From Prostheceraeus crozeri (Eukaryota; Platyhelminthes; Polycladida; Euryleptidae): 64,000 bases of DNA. Positions 26,346-37,648 of this stretch are shown one piece after another (position 1 is the stretch's first letter; each line of letters begins with the position of its first letter). Location: contig CAJQUW010007075.1 of the NCBI GenBank assembly GCA_907163375.1, positions 346,523-410,522 on the forward strand, read 5' to 3'. Made by a program: the position numbers and the translations under genes. The notes beneath the pieces were generated by a model, which had not been told where the DNA came from, searched no databases, and saw only the letters and a program-made list of their open reading frames with translations.

Positions 26346-26771
26346 CAGTGGCGTCGCCAGGGGGGAGGCGAAGGTGCGGGCGCCCCCTTCGACATCACCA
26401 GTAAAAGATTTCCATGTGATGGAAATAATTTGCATGAGCCTTGTAAACTTAGACTTTTAACTTTGATGAGCTAAAAAGTCGCTGCATTCGTAATAATTCG
26501 ATATACGAATATAACAAAACTTATTCAATAATATGGCAAACGTGAATAAGGCACCTTAGATATAAGTCACCTTCATGTAGTAAATGCAACACAGTGGCTT
26601 TTTAGTCACACAAAAATTACGTATAACTATGCAACTAAATTATGTTAATTGATGTGTCTCATAGATAAATGGATGTCCGAATAGATGGACAGATGATGGT
26701 CAAAAATTTGGCGGTCCGCCTAGGGTTTTCTAGACCGTCCCTGCCTTCGAAAAATCCTGGCGACGCCCCTG
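26346..26771. mobile_element. hAT MITE, 426 bp, nested in Harbinger
   Basis: The termini are CAGTGGCGTCGCCAGG at the left and CCTGGCGACGCCCCTG at the right, matching 15 of 16. A perfect 8-bp target duplication, CTTAACAC, lies at 26338-26345 and 26772-26779. CAGTGGCG-type ends with an 8-bp duplication are typical of hAT elements. There is no coding capacity. Its insertion post-dates the Harbinger. Confidence 0.92.
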
Positions 26772-27004
26772 CTTAACACGGCTTTATTCGACATAAACGC
26801 AGCTGGATACACCTAGGACAAACGTACATAGAGTAGGTGTAGCATATGCCTAAGGGAATAGGCATGTAATCACGATAGGTTTTACAGCAAGATCACGCTG
26901 CTACTCAAGCTGCCTGTCGTAAGAGATCTAGGCGGCGTGCTAGTAATGACCCGCTTATAAGTCACTCCAGGTTTTTCTCTCGTTTTCGTCGTTGAATTTG
27001 AGAC

Positions 27005-27640
27005 CTAGGCTATACGCGAGTGTGTGCGGTAAACATGTAAAAACATATTTATGTTCAAGTAAAAACATACAATGAATAACTTACTCTCAACCGATGAATC
27101 GTCAGCGTTAGAGGTCACAGCAGTCTTTGAATCCGCCGCCGTCTGTGAATCCAAGGCTTCAATAGGAACTACTTCACTGAATGAATCCATTGCCTTAGAA
27201 GGACTTGTTGTCATCGATGAATCGTCGTCAAACGGAATATGGAGTTCAAATGCTATGTTCGGGCACATTTCGATTAGAGCTTGAGACTGTGTTGATGGCT
27301 CAGGAGGTGGTGGTCCGCCTCCAGTGTTCTTTAATGACTTCTTGTGTATTGAGTGTTCTTTCTTTGCGTCAGCTTTCAGTCGACGGTATAAATTCCTGAG
27401 TTTGGTTGTATCAGATGGAGCTTTCATGGGAAAGTTGCCATTGAAATTGCATGCTATTTGTTTCCAGCACTTGTTCTTCTTTATATTGATTAATGGTGAA
27501 TTCTGACAATTTTCGATAACAGAGGCTCTTTCTTTAACGAGTTCTATGAGATATTCTTTCTCAAGTGAGGAGTAATTTGCTCCTTTCATCCCACTTTGCA
27601 CCTCAACTTTAGAGCTACCCTTCGCAGCACTACTTGCCAT
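27005..27640 (-). CDS. Harbinger Myb/SANT-like DNA-binding protein
   Basis: The N-terminal half (YSSLEKEYLIELVKERASV, then NKCWKQIACNFNGNFPMK) is a Myb/SANT-like (Myb_DNA-bind_5 type) trihelix domain. PIF/Harbinger elements encode such a protein next to the transposase, where it helps bind the ends and import the transposase into the nucleus. It runs opposite to the transposase. After a Pro/Ser-rich linker the frame reads through a good splice donor (AGA/GTAAGT at 27084), so the coding exon probably ends at 27085 and the last roughly 26 residues are intron translation. The partner exon was not found. The ATG at 27640 follows a non-coding stretch and fits the domain. Confidence 0.75.
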   Translation of the reverse strand: MASSAAKGSSKVEVQSGMKGANYSSLEKEYLIELVKERASVIENCQNSPLINIKKNKCWKQIACNFNGNFPMKAPSDTTKLRNLYRRLKADAKKEHSIHKKSLKNTGGGPPPPEPSTQSQALIEMCPNIAFELHIPFDDDSSMTTSPSKAMDSFSEVVPIEALDSQTAADSKTAVTSNADDSSVESKLFIVCFYLNINMFLHVYRTHSRIA

Positions 27641-27926
27641 GCTGACAGTCCTTGATTAATGACAACTTCATTCGGAGAGAAAGAATGAAACTGGAAGGCA
27701 TGTGAATGGTTGAAATAGTAAATGACGTCATGATGACCTATTTTATATCGTCATCATCTAATCGTCAAGTTCTCAGAAACCGTTTTCGACAGGGTACCCT
27801 GTCGACACTTGTGCTACTTAACACAGAGCGTGCAGAAACCCGATTTAGACACTGTTATCTACGTAGCCAACGTGGTCGAGCATTGATCTAAATAATCAGA
27901 GTGATTTTCGTAGAAACCCACCCAAA

Positions 27927-28330
27927 TTGTTTTCAGGACATGAAGAAGCAGTGAGAGTAGCTTGGATTTTTTCATTTTTTTCTAAGCAAAAGGTCTCAAA
28001 ATGCGTATTTCCACTTTGAGAAGATGCAACAGTTAAGCCAATAACTTTTGGAGACTCACAGACTCTGCCAGAGAACCATCAGAGCGAAACATTAAGAAGG
28101 TAACTGAGTTCCCCTTTATACATACTGTACTTTACTTTCGTACATACTGTATTTTGCGAACTTAGCCAGTAGTCCTACGGGCTCAGCTCACTGGTTCAGC
28201 AATAATGTAGTCCCACTTGAACTGCAGTCAGTTGCATGAGTCATGCGCTTCACGTTTGGGAACAACAATCAATTATGCATTTTGTAGATACCGCATTGAA
28301 TTATCTAAGTTAAATCATTATTACTTAAGT
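27927..28330. other. Non-coding, nothing recognised
   Basis: Short AT-rich stretch between the Harbinger right end and a SINE. Confidence 0.4.
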
Positions 28331-28590
28331 TGGTGGTCTCCGTGGCACAGTGGTTAAGTGCTTGGCCTGGCGATCATTTGGTCCAGAGGTCGAGCCCCGA
28401 AGGTGGCATTAGAAGTCGGCAGGAAGGCCATCCTGACTAAAAGCACAACAGCGCTCCAGAAAAGTCTAACTGTATCAGCACCGTCCAAGCCCCCAGTATG
28501 GGGAGTAGTGACGTTAAAGCTTCATTTTCGTCCAAAACTCGAAACACGGGGAAGTTGACGTTAAATCGTCGAGTGAGTGAGTGAAATCAT
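28331..28590 (+). mobile_element. tRNA-derived SINE, copy 4, longest
   Basis: The head is GTCTCCGTGGCACAGTGG with a B-box-like GAGGTCGAGCCCCGAAGG. The family body ends in GACGTTAAATCGTC and a (GTGA)n tail. It is the fullest of the four copies in the window and shows the likely 3' end of the family. Confidence 0.85.
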
Positions 28591-31500
28591 CTGCATAGTG
28601 TTAAGTTGCGATCTACTGGAGATTGGGATAATTCATCGATAACCAATTAAAACAGTAGCGGAGAAATTGAATTCCCTTGCGAAATACCGCTGTTAGTGGC
28701 ATGCCACTTTGAAACCCTTTGGTAGTAGCGAGCACAGTATCATCGATCTGATAAACAACACTGAATCCATAATTACGCAAGTTATGAAATTAAGGTCAAG
28801 TGTACAAGTACTGTATATCAACAATTGCTGTCATGTATTTGGACTCAAGATGGCAATCGATGCCGACAGAGACCAAATTAATTACTAATATTTGCTGAAT
28901 AACTTGCTGTTTCATGTAATTTGTAATTCTGATTTCTATAAATGAAAACGTACGTGTTGTGGAAGAAAACATTGATTTACGTAACAAATTCTGTTTTTCC
29001 AGTGTACGTATAATAAATTGACCAGCTTTGCAGGGGCCTATCAAGTGAATAAAGCAAAACGCAGTGGGGCATCGCTGTGCAACGTCAACCAATTGTCATC
29101 CAGTGCAGGACAGCGTATGATGTTTGACTGCACAGCGCTAGCAACTAAGCCGCGTGCCTAAATTGAGGCCAGCGCAGAAGCACGGTAAGATACCCCATTT
29201 TCATCTACTTTTGTAAAAAGGCAACTGCTGACTGCCACAACAGTTTATCTCGAATAGTTGCTATGATTCGAATTCTTGTCTTCTATTTGATATCTAAGGT
29301 CGATTGATCAACCCTCATTTGCTGCACCCAGAGCTCAATTTTTCAGAAGTTGTTCTATCGTTAGAGCATCTTCAAATAATCGAAACAAAAGCTATTTGCC
29401 CTCTCAAGCAATCTGACGAAGACATTTCTCCCGAGAAATGAGTGGGAATTAGTGATGGAAGATAGTGTACGTATATGAAATGAAAGATATTAAAGGGTTA
29501 TCTATATCTCGTGTATCAATGCGTGTTTCATTGCCTCGAGAGAACGACAAGAAGATTTGTTTCCACACAGCTGCGACTTCCCACTTAATGTCTTCAATAT
29601 TGCGAAAACATAAACAGGTTAGCAATTTCTCTACTTGCCTGGAGAAGCAAGCGAAAATGGATAGATAGTAATTCTTCTCTAGCAATTTCCGATTGCAAAT
29701 TACATAATCATCAGCATAACACAAAGGTTATGTCAGATATTTAATAATTGATGGAAACTGCAGCTTGTTCAAAATCAATGCAGCAATTCCTAGTTCCAGG
29801 ATTCAATAACAACCATTTGCTGCACTTTTCATTAATAGGTTGTTCACTGTCGTTGCAAATCAGTGAATCGGCAGATTTGCTAATTGATGAATTTCTAAGA
29901 ATTAGGGACTGTCCATAATCCATGTGAAAAAATGGGATTTTTTGACTCCCCCCTAATGGCCAATTCATGGACACTGGACCACCCCCTCTCCCGTGGACCA
30001 TTACTGATGTTCATTGTAGACATGTATTCAACTTTACTGATCTGCATTTACGGGCCTACAGTGTGGATGCAGTGCCTCGATATTGGGCTGTTCTTCAATC
30101 TCTATTCATGAATATAGGCCGGTTGTTTAAAGTGTTTTCCGGATAATTAGTTGATGGCAGCTGATGGGAGGTTTCATAGTGAATCTCACTTCCGTTTGTG
30201 TCGTCTCCCCAAGAAAAGATTAGCTGCTAAAAATATGTGGTCTATTTGCTAAAAAATATTTGCAAGTCTGAGCTTTCGCGACCCGGCTCGCATTGTCAAT
30301 GTCTGGCAGGAGTGAGGGCATGTTCAACGTCTGGTTATTTCATGCTTTCGATTGAGTGCTGGTCTTTGTCCTTCAATATGATTGGCTTCTCACAGTCTCG
30401 TCTCTATCGGTGATCTGCATCTGTCAATAATCTCTAGCTGGAATTCGCCGTACTTCCTATTCCCCGAATAAGTTTCATATGTTGCACATTGTAAAACGTA
30501 CGGATAATTCGTAACCGTAAATTAATTCGTCAAGAAACCTGAACATCGCACACATTCCCATTTTAGCGCTATTGCCAAGTTCTCTCGTTAGCGGAAGTTT
30601 GTAAAGAGTTTTGATATAGACAAAACATTTAACATTTGTATCAAAACATTTGCTTGGAACACACAAAGATCATTTATTAATCCAATGATTGTATTAACAT
30701 AGTGGTATAAAAGCATTAATAATTGCAACAATTTATTGATGTAGACGACCATGAGACGACAATTTACTGATGGACCAATAGAAACGTAAAATGAAATTTC
30801 AGATATTGCTTTTGATAATTTAATTCAATAGGGCCTGATTCATGGAATATTGTGTGTAGCTCATGAAAAGTTCGGGTCTGGCCAGACCCATCTTGATCAT
30901 TTACAGAAAGGGTCGCTTAACCGTCAATAGACATTAGTTGCAGAAATAGTTTGCTTGATTAAACGGGAAAGAGTTGCGAATACATGAAACACAAATACAC
31001 GAGTTTTGAAGATACTGATTACGGAAATTTATTTACACTGTTAATTCGCCATTTTTTGCATGTCCCGAAGGGTGACGAATTATTCGGAAAACACTGTCCC
31101 ATAAGTATCTTGTAAGCTAAATGCACAGGACACAACATTAAATGTTTATATCTTATGAATTTTGTCCATGAATCTAAGTAGGCATATATATGAAGTTATG
31201 CATGAATTTTATATCTGTATTTCATTTTGAAAGAGATCTATAGACAATATTCGATTAAATGTGATCTGTCGAATATCTTTGACGCTCACACATCATGATG
31301 ATGGGTGTGTGATGCAAATAGAACTCGCACGATGTCAGTTTCACTATGGTTTCACTCATCCATCGAATCACGGACTGCTCCAACCAATCAGCCATGGAGA
31401 ATGGAGGGGCTCTCTTCACATGTCCGTGAATCAACAAAGCAACTAATAAAACATGGTCGACTAGAGATGACATATAAATTTCTTCAGGTACCGATTTTGC

Positions 31501-33127
31501 GGTATTCTAAAATTTCAAACCAGACATTGATCAAGATCCAAACTCATCATTGCAAAATGATAAAAAGCAGATTTATGGTACATACATATAACAGTAATTT
31601 TAACATCTTCCCTCTAAATGTCCACGTGGACTCGACCAATTGTCCCCCCCCCACCCTCCTTGACATGGACAAACAGTGGACGGAACTACAAAGCCCCCTA
31701 CCCTCTGCTGTCGACGTGGATTGTGGACGATCCCTTATAGAATTTCATGATTACAATCATGAATAAATAGAATCACTAATTATTACTAATCTCTCATCCA
31801 CGGGAAAATCAAAATTCTAAGATGACTTACTGGCTCCTCAGTCATCAGATGTCAAACGAATAATGCAATGTCACAATTATTTGTTCATCCTTGATAATTT
31901 AGCTTCGAATGAATTGCGATCAGATATTACATAAAAATTAAATTTATCAGTAAGATTAATGCAGTTCACCTGACCTGTTTTCCACAGCCTTCAAGAAAAA
32001 CGTAACAATCTGCACGAGTTTATCAAGAACCTTGATAGACAGAAGTCAGATGTGATGCAAATGTTCCTTCTGATAACCTTCTGATCAAAACTATTTTTAT
32101 GAGAACTGATTGACAAATGCATGAACCTTGAGCGTCAGACGTAAACATTGATAACAGCATAAAACGGTGATACAAGTCATTTACGGAGGGAGAAACTCGA
32201 CGGAGGGTGACAGAAACAGAAGGAAGTTGAAAAGAGGTCCAATGAAATTCAACACATCCATGAAAACGATAGACAAAAAGACATTAAATTCTAAGTTTGA
32301 ATAACAACAACTTTCCATGATTCTATCAGTTGTAGATGTACGTAGATGTTCGTAGTGTAATACTGTGGCTCGTGTAGGCTTCCACAGTGACTTGTAGTAG
32401 TGTGAAGGAAAAAATTCTGTAAAAATGCGCGAACCATGACCATTTCAGAGCTGACTTTCTTGGGTTTTGGATATTAGCGACCAAGATGTATGTAGTCGAG
32501 CATACAGCAGCAATTTTTCAGGAAATGCATTGGCGTAATTTTCCTTACCAGTTGAATATCCGGGTTCTCAAACCTCAGTCGGTGGGACTAATCTAAGTCA
32601 ATGTCTCCGTGGTCAGTGCAAGTTATGACGGAGATAAAGTTCTCAGAATTTTTTCTTCATCATCTTACTCAACCACTCGAGGATGAAACAGAGATTTCAC
32701 ACGGGAAAATTTTCAAATTGATGTAGTAAGTGAACCTGGAGACTTCGATTGGTATCTGAATGTATTTCCATAAGGGAACCGAATGGAATGGGATGAGTTG
32801 CATAATTTCCAGCCTTTAGATAGTCTTACGGAAGTGGAACAGGAGATAAATACCTACAATATGTAATTTGTTTCGAAATCATATTTAAGAAAAAATCACA
32901 AAGGAAATATAAAATTGCACCGAGATCTTTCGTCTGGTCTTTTCAAGGTGGAACCAGATACTAAAGTGAACGATCGACAAAATTGAAAAATTGATGACAA
33001 GTGACTACATTTTACATGATCACCACAGCAGTGATAGCTACAACACGAATTCTTTCTGAGAACATAAAATCAGCTTTTGTCTCTTGATGAACAATGCCTC
33101 GAGTATGGGCAAATGGCTTTTCGATCG
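28591..33127. other. Non-coding SARM1 intron
   Basis: About 4.5 kb without a recognisable gene. A C-rich block at 29890-30000 (GGACTGTCCATAATCC, then a CCCCCC run) and a similar CCCCCCCCACCC block at 31640 look like decayed transposon ends, but no partners were found. The open frame 31305-31766 has no family resemblance. Confidence 0.45.
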
Positions 33128-33980
33128 TGCACGTGACAGAATGACAAACCTACTTCTATGAACTACTAAGTCACATTGAGCCAAGAAACAGTCAACTGAA
33201 TGACGAGTCACAGACGTTAAAGCCTTCCGTGTTCGACCACATGTTCTTTGATTCGCGTCGCCAAATGCCTACGAGATCTGACAATGTGGCTATCTCCACA
33301 GTTGCAAGTGCTCTTATTGGATCACTTTGGAACTCGCAGACATCGTCAACGCATCTTTCACTGAGGCCACAAGAATACGTCTGGTCGAAAAAATAACAAT
33401 CGGTCGGGAAGCAGGAAAAAGGGAATACAATCTGCTGACTTGAAAGCAAACTGACCTTTCTGATTCATCCTCATAAAAAGGGAGCTTCAAAAATACAGCC
33501 TTCTTTTCAGGTGCACATGCAGTATCAACAACAGGTAATTCTGACAATTTATATTTTTGAAGAAGACTTAGTAGATCATAGAAGTAAGTTTGTCATTTTG
33601 TCACGTGCACCAGTATGGACTAAAGACTTTTCAACGATTCTCTTTTTCCTGCTTCCCGACCGATTGTTATTTTTTCGACCAGACGTATTCTTGTGGCCTC
33701 AGTGAAAGATGCGTTGACGATGTCTGCGAGTTCCAAAGTGATCCAATAAGAGCACTTGCAACTGTGGAGATAGCCACATTGTCAGATCTCGTAGGCATTT
33801 GGCGACGCGAATCAAAGAACATGTGGTCGAACACGGAAGGCTTTAACGTCTGTGACTCGTCATTCAGTTGACTGTTTCTTGGCTCAATGTGACTTAGTAG
33901 ATCATAGAAGTAGGTTTGTCATTCTGTCACGTGCACCAGTATGGACTAAAGACTTTTCAACGATTCTCTTTTTCCTGCTT
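33128..33980. repeat. Large palindrome with 296-299-bp arms
   Basis: The left arm 33128-33423 is an almost exact reverse complement of the right arm 33637-33935, with a spacer of about 213 bp. A 90-bp direct repeat (33565-33655 and 33891-33980, beginning GACTTAGTAGATCATAGAAG) overlaps the right side. Both arms therefore translate to the same peptide on opposite strands. The near-identity means the event is recent, or that it is an assembly fold-back. Confidence 0.85.
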
Positions 33981-34007
33981 TATAGAGAATAATATCTACC
34001 TTGTATA

Positions 34008-34685
34008 ATTACCGTATTTCGTCTAACAAACTCCGCGGAGTTTATTTACAATCGCCTACTTTTAGCTGCGGCGCTTCTCAGAGGGCGGCATGTATTAAAA
34101 TGTACAATTTTTCACATGACACTTTACCAAATTGAACAAGAATATCAATAAGATCTGAAAACTCATCTAGCAAGTTTCTCGCACCATGACCGATTTATTG
34201 GTTGTCGACAAGGTGTAGTGGTATCAACGCTGATTGTACACAGCATTAGACTAATTTCTTGGAATTATCGATAACTTTATTTGCGGTTCCCTGTCATGGT
34301 CACTTAAAGGCAGGACTCACACTCACAAAACTTGAGCGTGGTGAGTTATGACATGACTCGGTGCTCGACGGTATGGTATATCAACAGCCAGAGACAGGAG
34401 CCCCTCTCCTCACTCTGACAGCCAACATTAGGTATCGGCTAGGCTATTTTTTTAGAAGAGATTGAGTGTGATGCCTTTATTATGTGACTTACTCTATCAT
34501 AATAGAGACTGCACCACCAGGCTATATCATCATGTATTCCAGTGTCGCTTGATAGCGAAATCTTTATTTTTAGCTCAATAGATGGTATGTGTACTACAGA
34601 TATAAGTCAATATTTCCTAATACTCTTAATATTGAAGATGCGGCGTTTATTAGAGGGTGTCATTTACAGAGGAAATCCGGTAATA
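34008..34685. mobile_element. MITE-like element, 678 bp
   Basis: The left end ATTACCGTATTTCGTCT and the reverse complement of the right end (ATTACCGGATTTCCTCT) agree at 15 of 17 positions. GCGGCG-type motifs lie subterminally on both sides. There is no gene inside and the target duplication was not resolved. Confidence 0.5.
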
Positions 34686-35123
34686 ATACTTTTATCGTAT
34701 GCTAAAACTCGTAACTTCATAGCACTTTAAGTACTTTATCACACCTTATGTTGCTTTCACTTTATCATGATATTTTCTTGGTAAAGAAGTATGTTGCTAT
34801 TAGACGTTTGTGTCGCATGCGCGTTGTATATCAGTCCTGAGAGACTTTTTCTGTATTCGTAGATTGATCGGGAGTAGTTTGAGATCAAATGGTGGATGGA
34901 ACTTTTAAAAGTGCCTGAGATGACCATGTATAAGGAACGCCCAAGCTAAATAGGCTTGGAAGAAAATAGATTAGGACAAATGAAGAATGCAAAACTGCAT
35001 TATCATACAAGACAGGGAGCGAATCATTTCATAATCATCATTATATCAACTGAATTATAATATGGTAGAGGAGAATAACCAAAACTGCGTCATCTCGATA
35101 ACTCAGACACAATGAAAGTTTAC

Positions 35124-35321
35124 CTTTCTGCATGTTGATTCCGAATGTTTGAACAAGGCCTCCAAACAGGAAATCATCTCTCGATTGATTGCCACGTGTT
35201 CTCTCGTTATCCAGCTGTGGCGAACCATTCGCTCCACATGTCGTTTTACTATCACTTCGTCTTCTTTGGTCAATGATCCATCATCACCAATCAAAAATGC
35301 GACATTCTCCTGAGTCAAAGA
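35124..35321 (-). CDS. SARM1: SARM1-like exon, upstream ARM repeat (partial gene)
   Basis: This exon is 66 codons, bounded by an acceptor TTTTGTTTTCAG and a donor AAAG/GTAAAC, phase 0 on both sides. It contains INREMISCLEALFKHSESTC, which matches the vertebrate SARM1 ARM segment ending in MFKHSEETC. In SARM1 that motif directly precedes the residues encoded by the exon at 15882-16226, so the two are neighbouring exons separated by an intron of about 19 kb. SARM1 hydrolyses NAD+ through its TIR domain and drives axon loss; the ARM region encoded here senses the NMN/NAD+ ratio. Further 5' exons would lie to the right, beyond the Polinton, and were not found in the window. Confidence 0.85.
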
Positions 35322-35830
35322 CTGAAAACAAAAAAGCATTTTATCACAAAATGGAAAATACAACATTATTTGCATGATTAATATCAGACAAATAATGTCC
35401 AACTTTTCTGCAGCACCTCTTCTTTTCAACCAGTCACTATTAGGGGTCGGGGATTTCAGAAATTATTTTGAAAATTTCGGAATTTTAAGCTGACAAATCC
35501 GGAAATATCGGAAAGTGGCATTAATCAGGCATGCTAAACAATATCTGAGAATGAACTTAGTTGATGAATATAAGATTATTAAATTAGTGAGAACCACACG
35601 TTCAGTAATTTAATAATTCGATGTAGGATCTCCATAGCCTCTATACCAATATTGTAGGCCTATAAATAAGAATAAGAGCTTAGATACTACATGACAGATT
35701 AGAAATTGTAGCATCAGGCATTTCTTTTAGATACATGTACGGTTAAAAACACTAGAACATTCTACTGAATGCATCCCAACAAAACTCGTGGGTGAAAATT
35801 TTGCACGGCTTCATATCCACGCAGATCCTC

Positions 35831-36540
35831 TCATCGCTGTTTCGCTGTTTCTTTCTCTGCTCTCGTGACCTCTCTCTCCCTTATCATAAACTCTTCAAAA
35901 ACCGCACCAACAAAACCGACAAAGCTGCGGCAACCGATTTCGACCGGCCACATATTGATCGTCCATCCTCTCATCCTACACTCTTCCACCAACTCTTCGT
36001 ATCGATCCATCTTTCTCTCATGCGCCTCTTCTAGTCGATCTTCCCAAGGCAACGTCAGATCCACAATCATGCACACTCTCTGTGATGTTGACCACACGAT
36101 CAGATCTGGACGTAGTTGTGTCACTACTCCTACATCCGCCGGAAAATTGAAACCGCCGGCCACATCGCAAGACACGACCCAGTCCATTGCACCACTCAAC
36201 CAACTTGAACTTGGTACTGCTTTTCGCTTCTTCGGTAACTCTTCGCCCTCCTTCACAAATTCAATTTCTTGGGTTTTCACTTGGCTTTTGTTCTTCTCCA
36301 CTGCTCTCCCGATTGTCGTGTGCAGCACTTTCAACACTGCATTGTGTATCCAAGTGTACATTCCATCACTGAGCCTGGTTGAACAAGCGCACAGAATATG
36401 GTGTAATGACCCCTCTCTCCACATTCATATCTGTCACACTCCTTGATTTTCCATCTTTTCAAGTTCACTGGCGTCGGTAACAGATTGTATGTCGACCGAA
36501 CGTTATTAAATTGCATTGTATTATGATGAACAATTTCATT
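35831..36540 (-). mobile_element. Non-LTR retrotransposon tail with restriction-like endonuclease
   Basis: The minus-strand protein text holds NLKRWKIKECDRYECGERG, then LHHILCAC, then YTWIHNAVLKVL, LRPDLIVW, IVDLTLPWEDR and AHERKMDRYEELVEECR. This is the CCHC knuckle followed by the PD...(D/E) restriction-like endonuclease found at the C-terminus of R2/NeSL-type LINEs. The zinc-knuckle part and the endonuclease part lie in different frames, with the change between about 36331 and 36424, so the copy is dead as well as 5'-truncated. It lies about 130 bp left of the Polinton. Confidence 0.75.
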
Positions 36541-36670
36541 TAAATTTTCAAGATTTAAAAACTGACTAATTTGCAATCTAATTACCTAAATACCTTAAAA
36601 TATCATGCATTATGATTATTAAATTGTCACATTTTTTTCAATAATTTAGCATTGAAATTTTGTACAAATA

Positions 36671-36676
36671 CTCAAA
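36671..36676. repeat. Target-site duplication, left (CTCAAA)
   Basis: CTCAAA directly precedes the AGTAGTAAG end of the Polinton, and the same hexamer follows its other end at 62478-62483. Polintons make 6-bp duplications, so this marks the insertion point exactly. Confidence 0.95.
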
Positions 36677-37190
36677 AGTAGTAAGCAAAACTCCACTTCT
36701 GGACCGCGCAAGATGGCGGCCATCGCTGCGTCCCCCCCCCCTCTGGAACGACAGAGGTTGTGGTCTGTCGTGGTGTGCCGGCCGGGTGGGTCCACGTTCA
36801 CAACATGTTCGCTGACGTCCCCCCCCCTCTGCAACAACAGAGTGTGAGACTCGGGTGCGTTGGTCCGACCGCCTGGTTGACGTGGGCGACCGTCTAGGTT
36901 GACGTGGGCGACCGCCAGGATTAGTCTTGAGGCTATAGTGTGTGATGTTTTTGGTGTGTAGCGCCCAAACGAAGCATCGGATGAGAAAACGGAGGCCAGA
37001 TTCGGAATCTACGTGAAATTTTGGGTTAGGAAGGATGTTTCCAGCGAAATCGGAGAGAAAAAATTTTCGGCTGACGTCCCCCCCCCCCCTGGACAGCTTG
37101 CTTCCAGTGGACGGATTTTGTCGTGCGATAGCTCGTTTGAAAGCTAAGAGTGAGACAAATTCAGTGAAAGAATCGGCTTGTTCGTATCTG
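36677..37190 (+). repeat. Polinton left terminal inverted repeat
   Basis: About 0.5 kb that is repeated in inverse orientation at the right end, with matching landmarks (GACCGCGCAAGATGGCGGCC, GGTTGACGTGGGCGACCG, GCCCAAACGAAGCATCGGAT, CCAGCGAAATCGGAGAG). It includes three C-runs of 10-14 bases, each next to GACGT or GCGTC. The third run (about 37078-37091) is the counterpart of the giant poly-G tract on the right. The repeat would carry the protein-primed replication origin. Confidence 0.9.
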
Positions 37191-37381
37191 CCTTCGTTTA
37201 CATGTGAGACGCCATTTAAGATTTTGGGACATTGGTGAAAAACGACAGAGTTAGAATTTGGGACGTTTGGGCTGTAGCTTCAAAACGAACTATCGGATTG
37301 GTAAACGGATGCCAGATTTGGAATCAACTTGATGTTATTGTCCAATGAGGATCATCATCCAATGAGAATCAAGCATTTCTT

Positions 37382-37389
37382 TATAAATA
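37382..37389 (+). promoter_or_regulatory. TATA box, left gene
   Basis: TATAAATA lies about 100 bp upstream of an ATG (37488-37490) that is followed at once by a GTAAGT donor. A matching acceptor (TTTTCAG) ends at 37558, giving a putative 68-bp leader intron in front of the first gene. Confidence 0.6.
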
Positions 37390-37648
37390 GCGAGCCTTCC
37401 ACAGTGAGAATCATTCCATCGTTGAATCACACGAGTGACGGACGCACATTTTCTCTCTCTAGTTCCCTGTTCTATTATCCAACTAAAATGGTAAGTCGCT
37501 ACTTCCCTCCCTCTCCTCCCTTGAACGTAAACTTAATACAATCTTTTTTCATTTTCAGGCATCTACTCCATCTGCTGCACTAGTAGGACAAAATGGCGGT
37601 CAAACGTTACAAGGTTCGCTACGGTCAGATCATCTACAACTGAGGCCA

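Larger units (their letters stand above)
23533..27923. mobile_element. Harbinger DNA transposon with both ends
   Basis: The left end is GGGTGGGTTTCTGC and the right end reads GTAGAAACCCACCC, giving a 14-bp inverted repeat with one mismatch. The trinucleotide AAA flanks both sides (23530-23532 and 27924-27926), fitting the 3-bp duplication of PIF/Harbinger elements. Inside are a DDE transposase on the plus strand and a Myb/SANT-like DNA-binding gene on the minus strand, the standard two-gene content of Harbingers. A hAT MITE (26346-26771) is nested in the space between them. The rest of the 24576-27004 interval shows no other gene. The transposase copy is damaged, so the element is probably no longer autonomous. 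Confidence 0.85.

Noticed and set aside
31305-31766. 153-residue plus-strand open frame
   Set aside because: No family resemblance, no splice or promoter context; probably chance in intron DNA.
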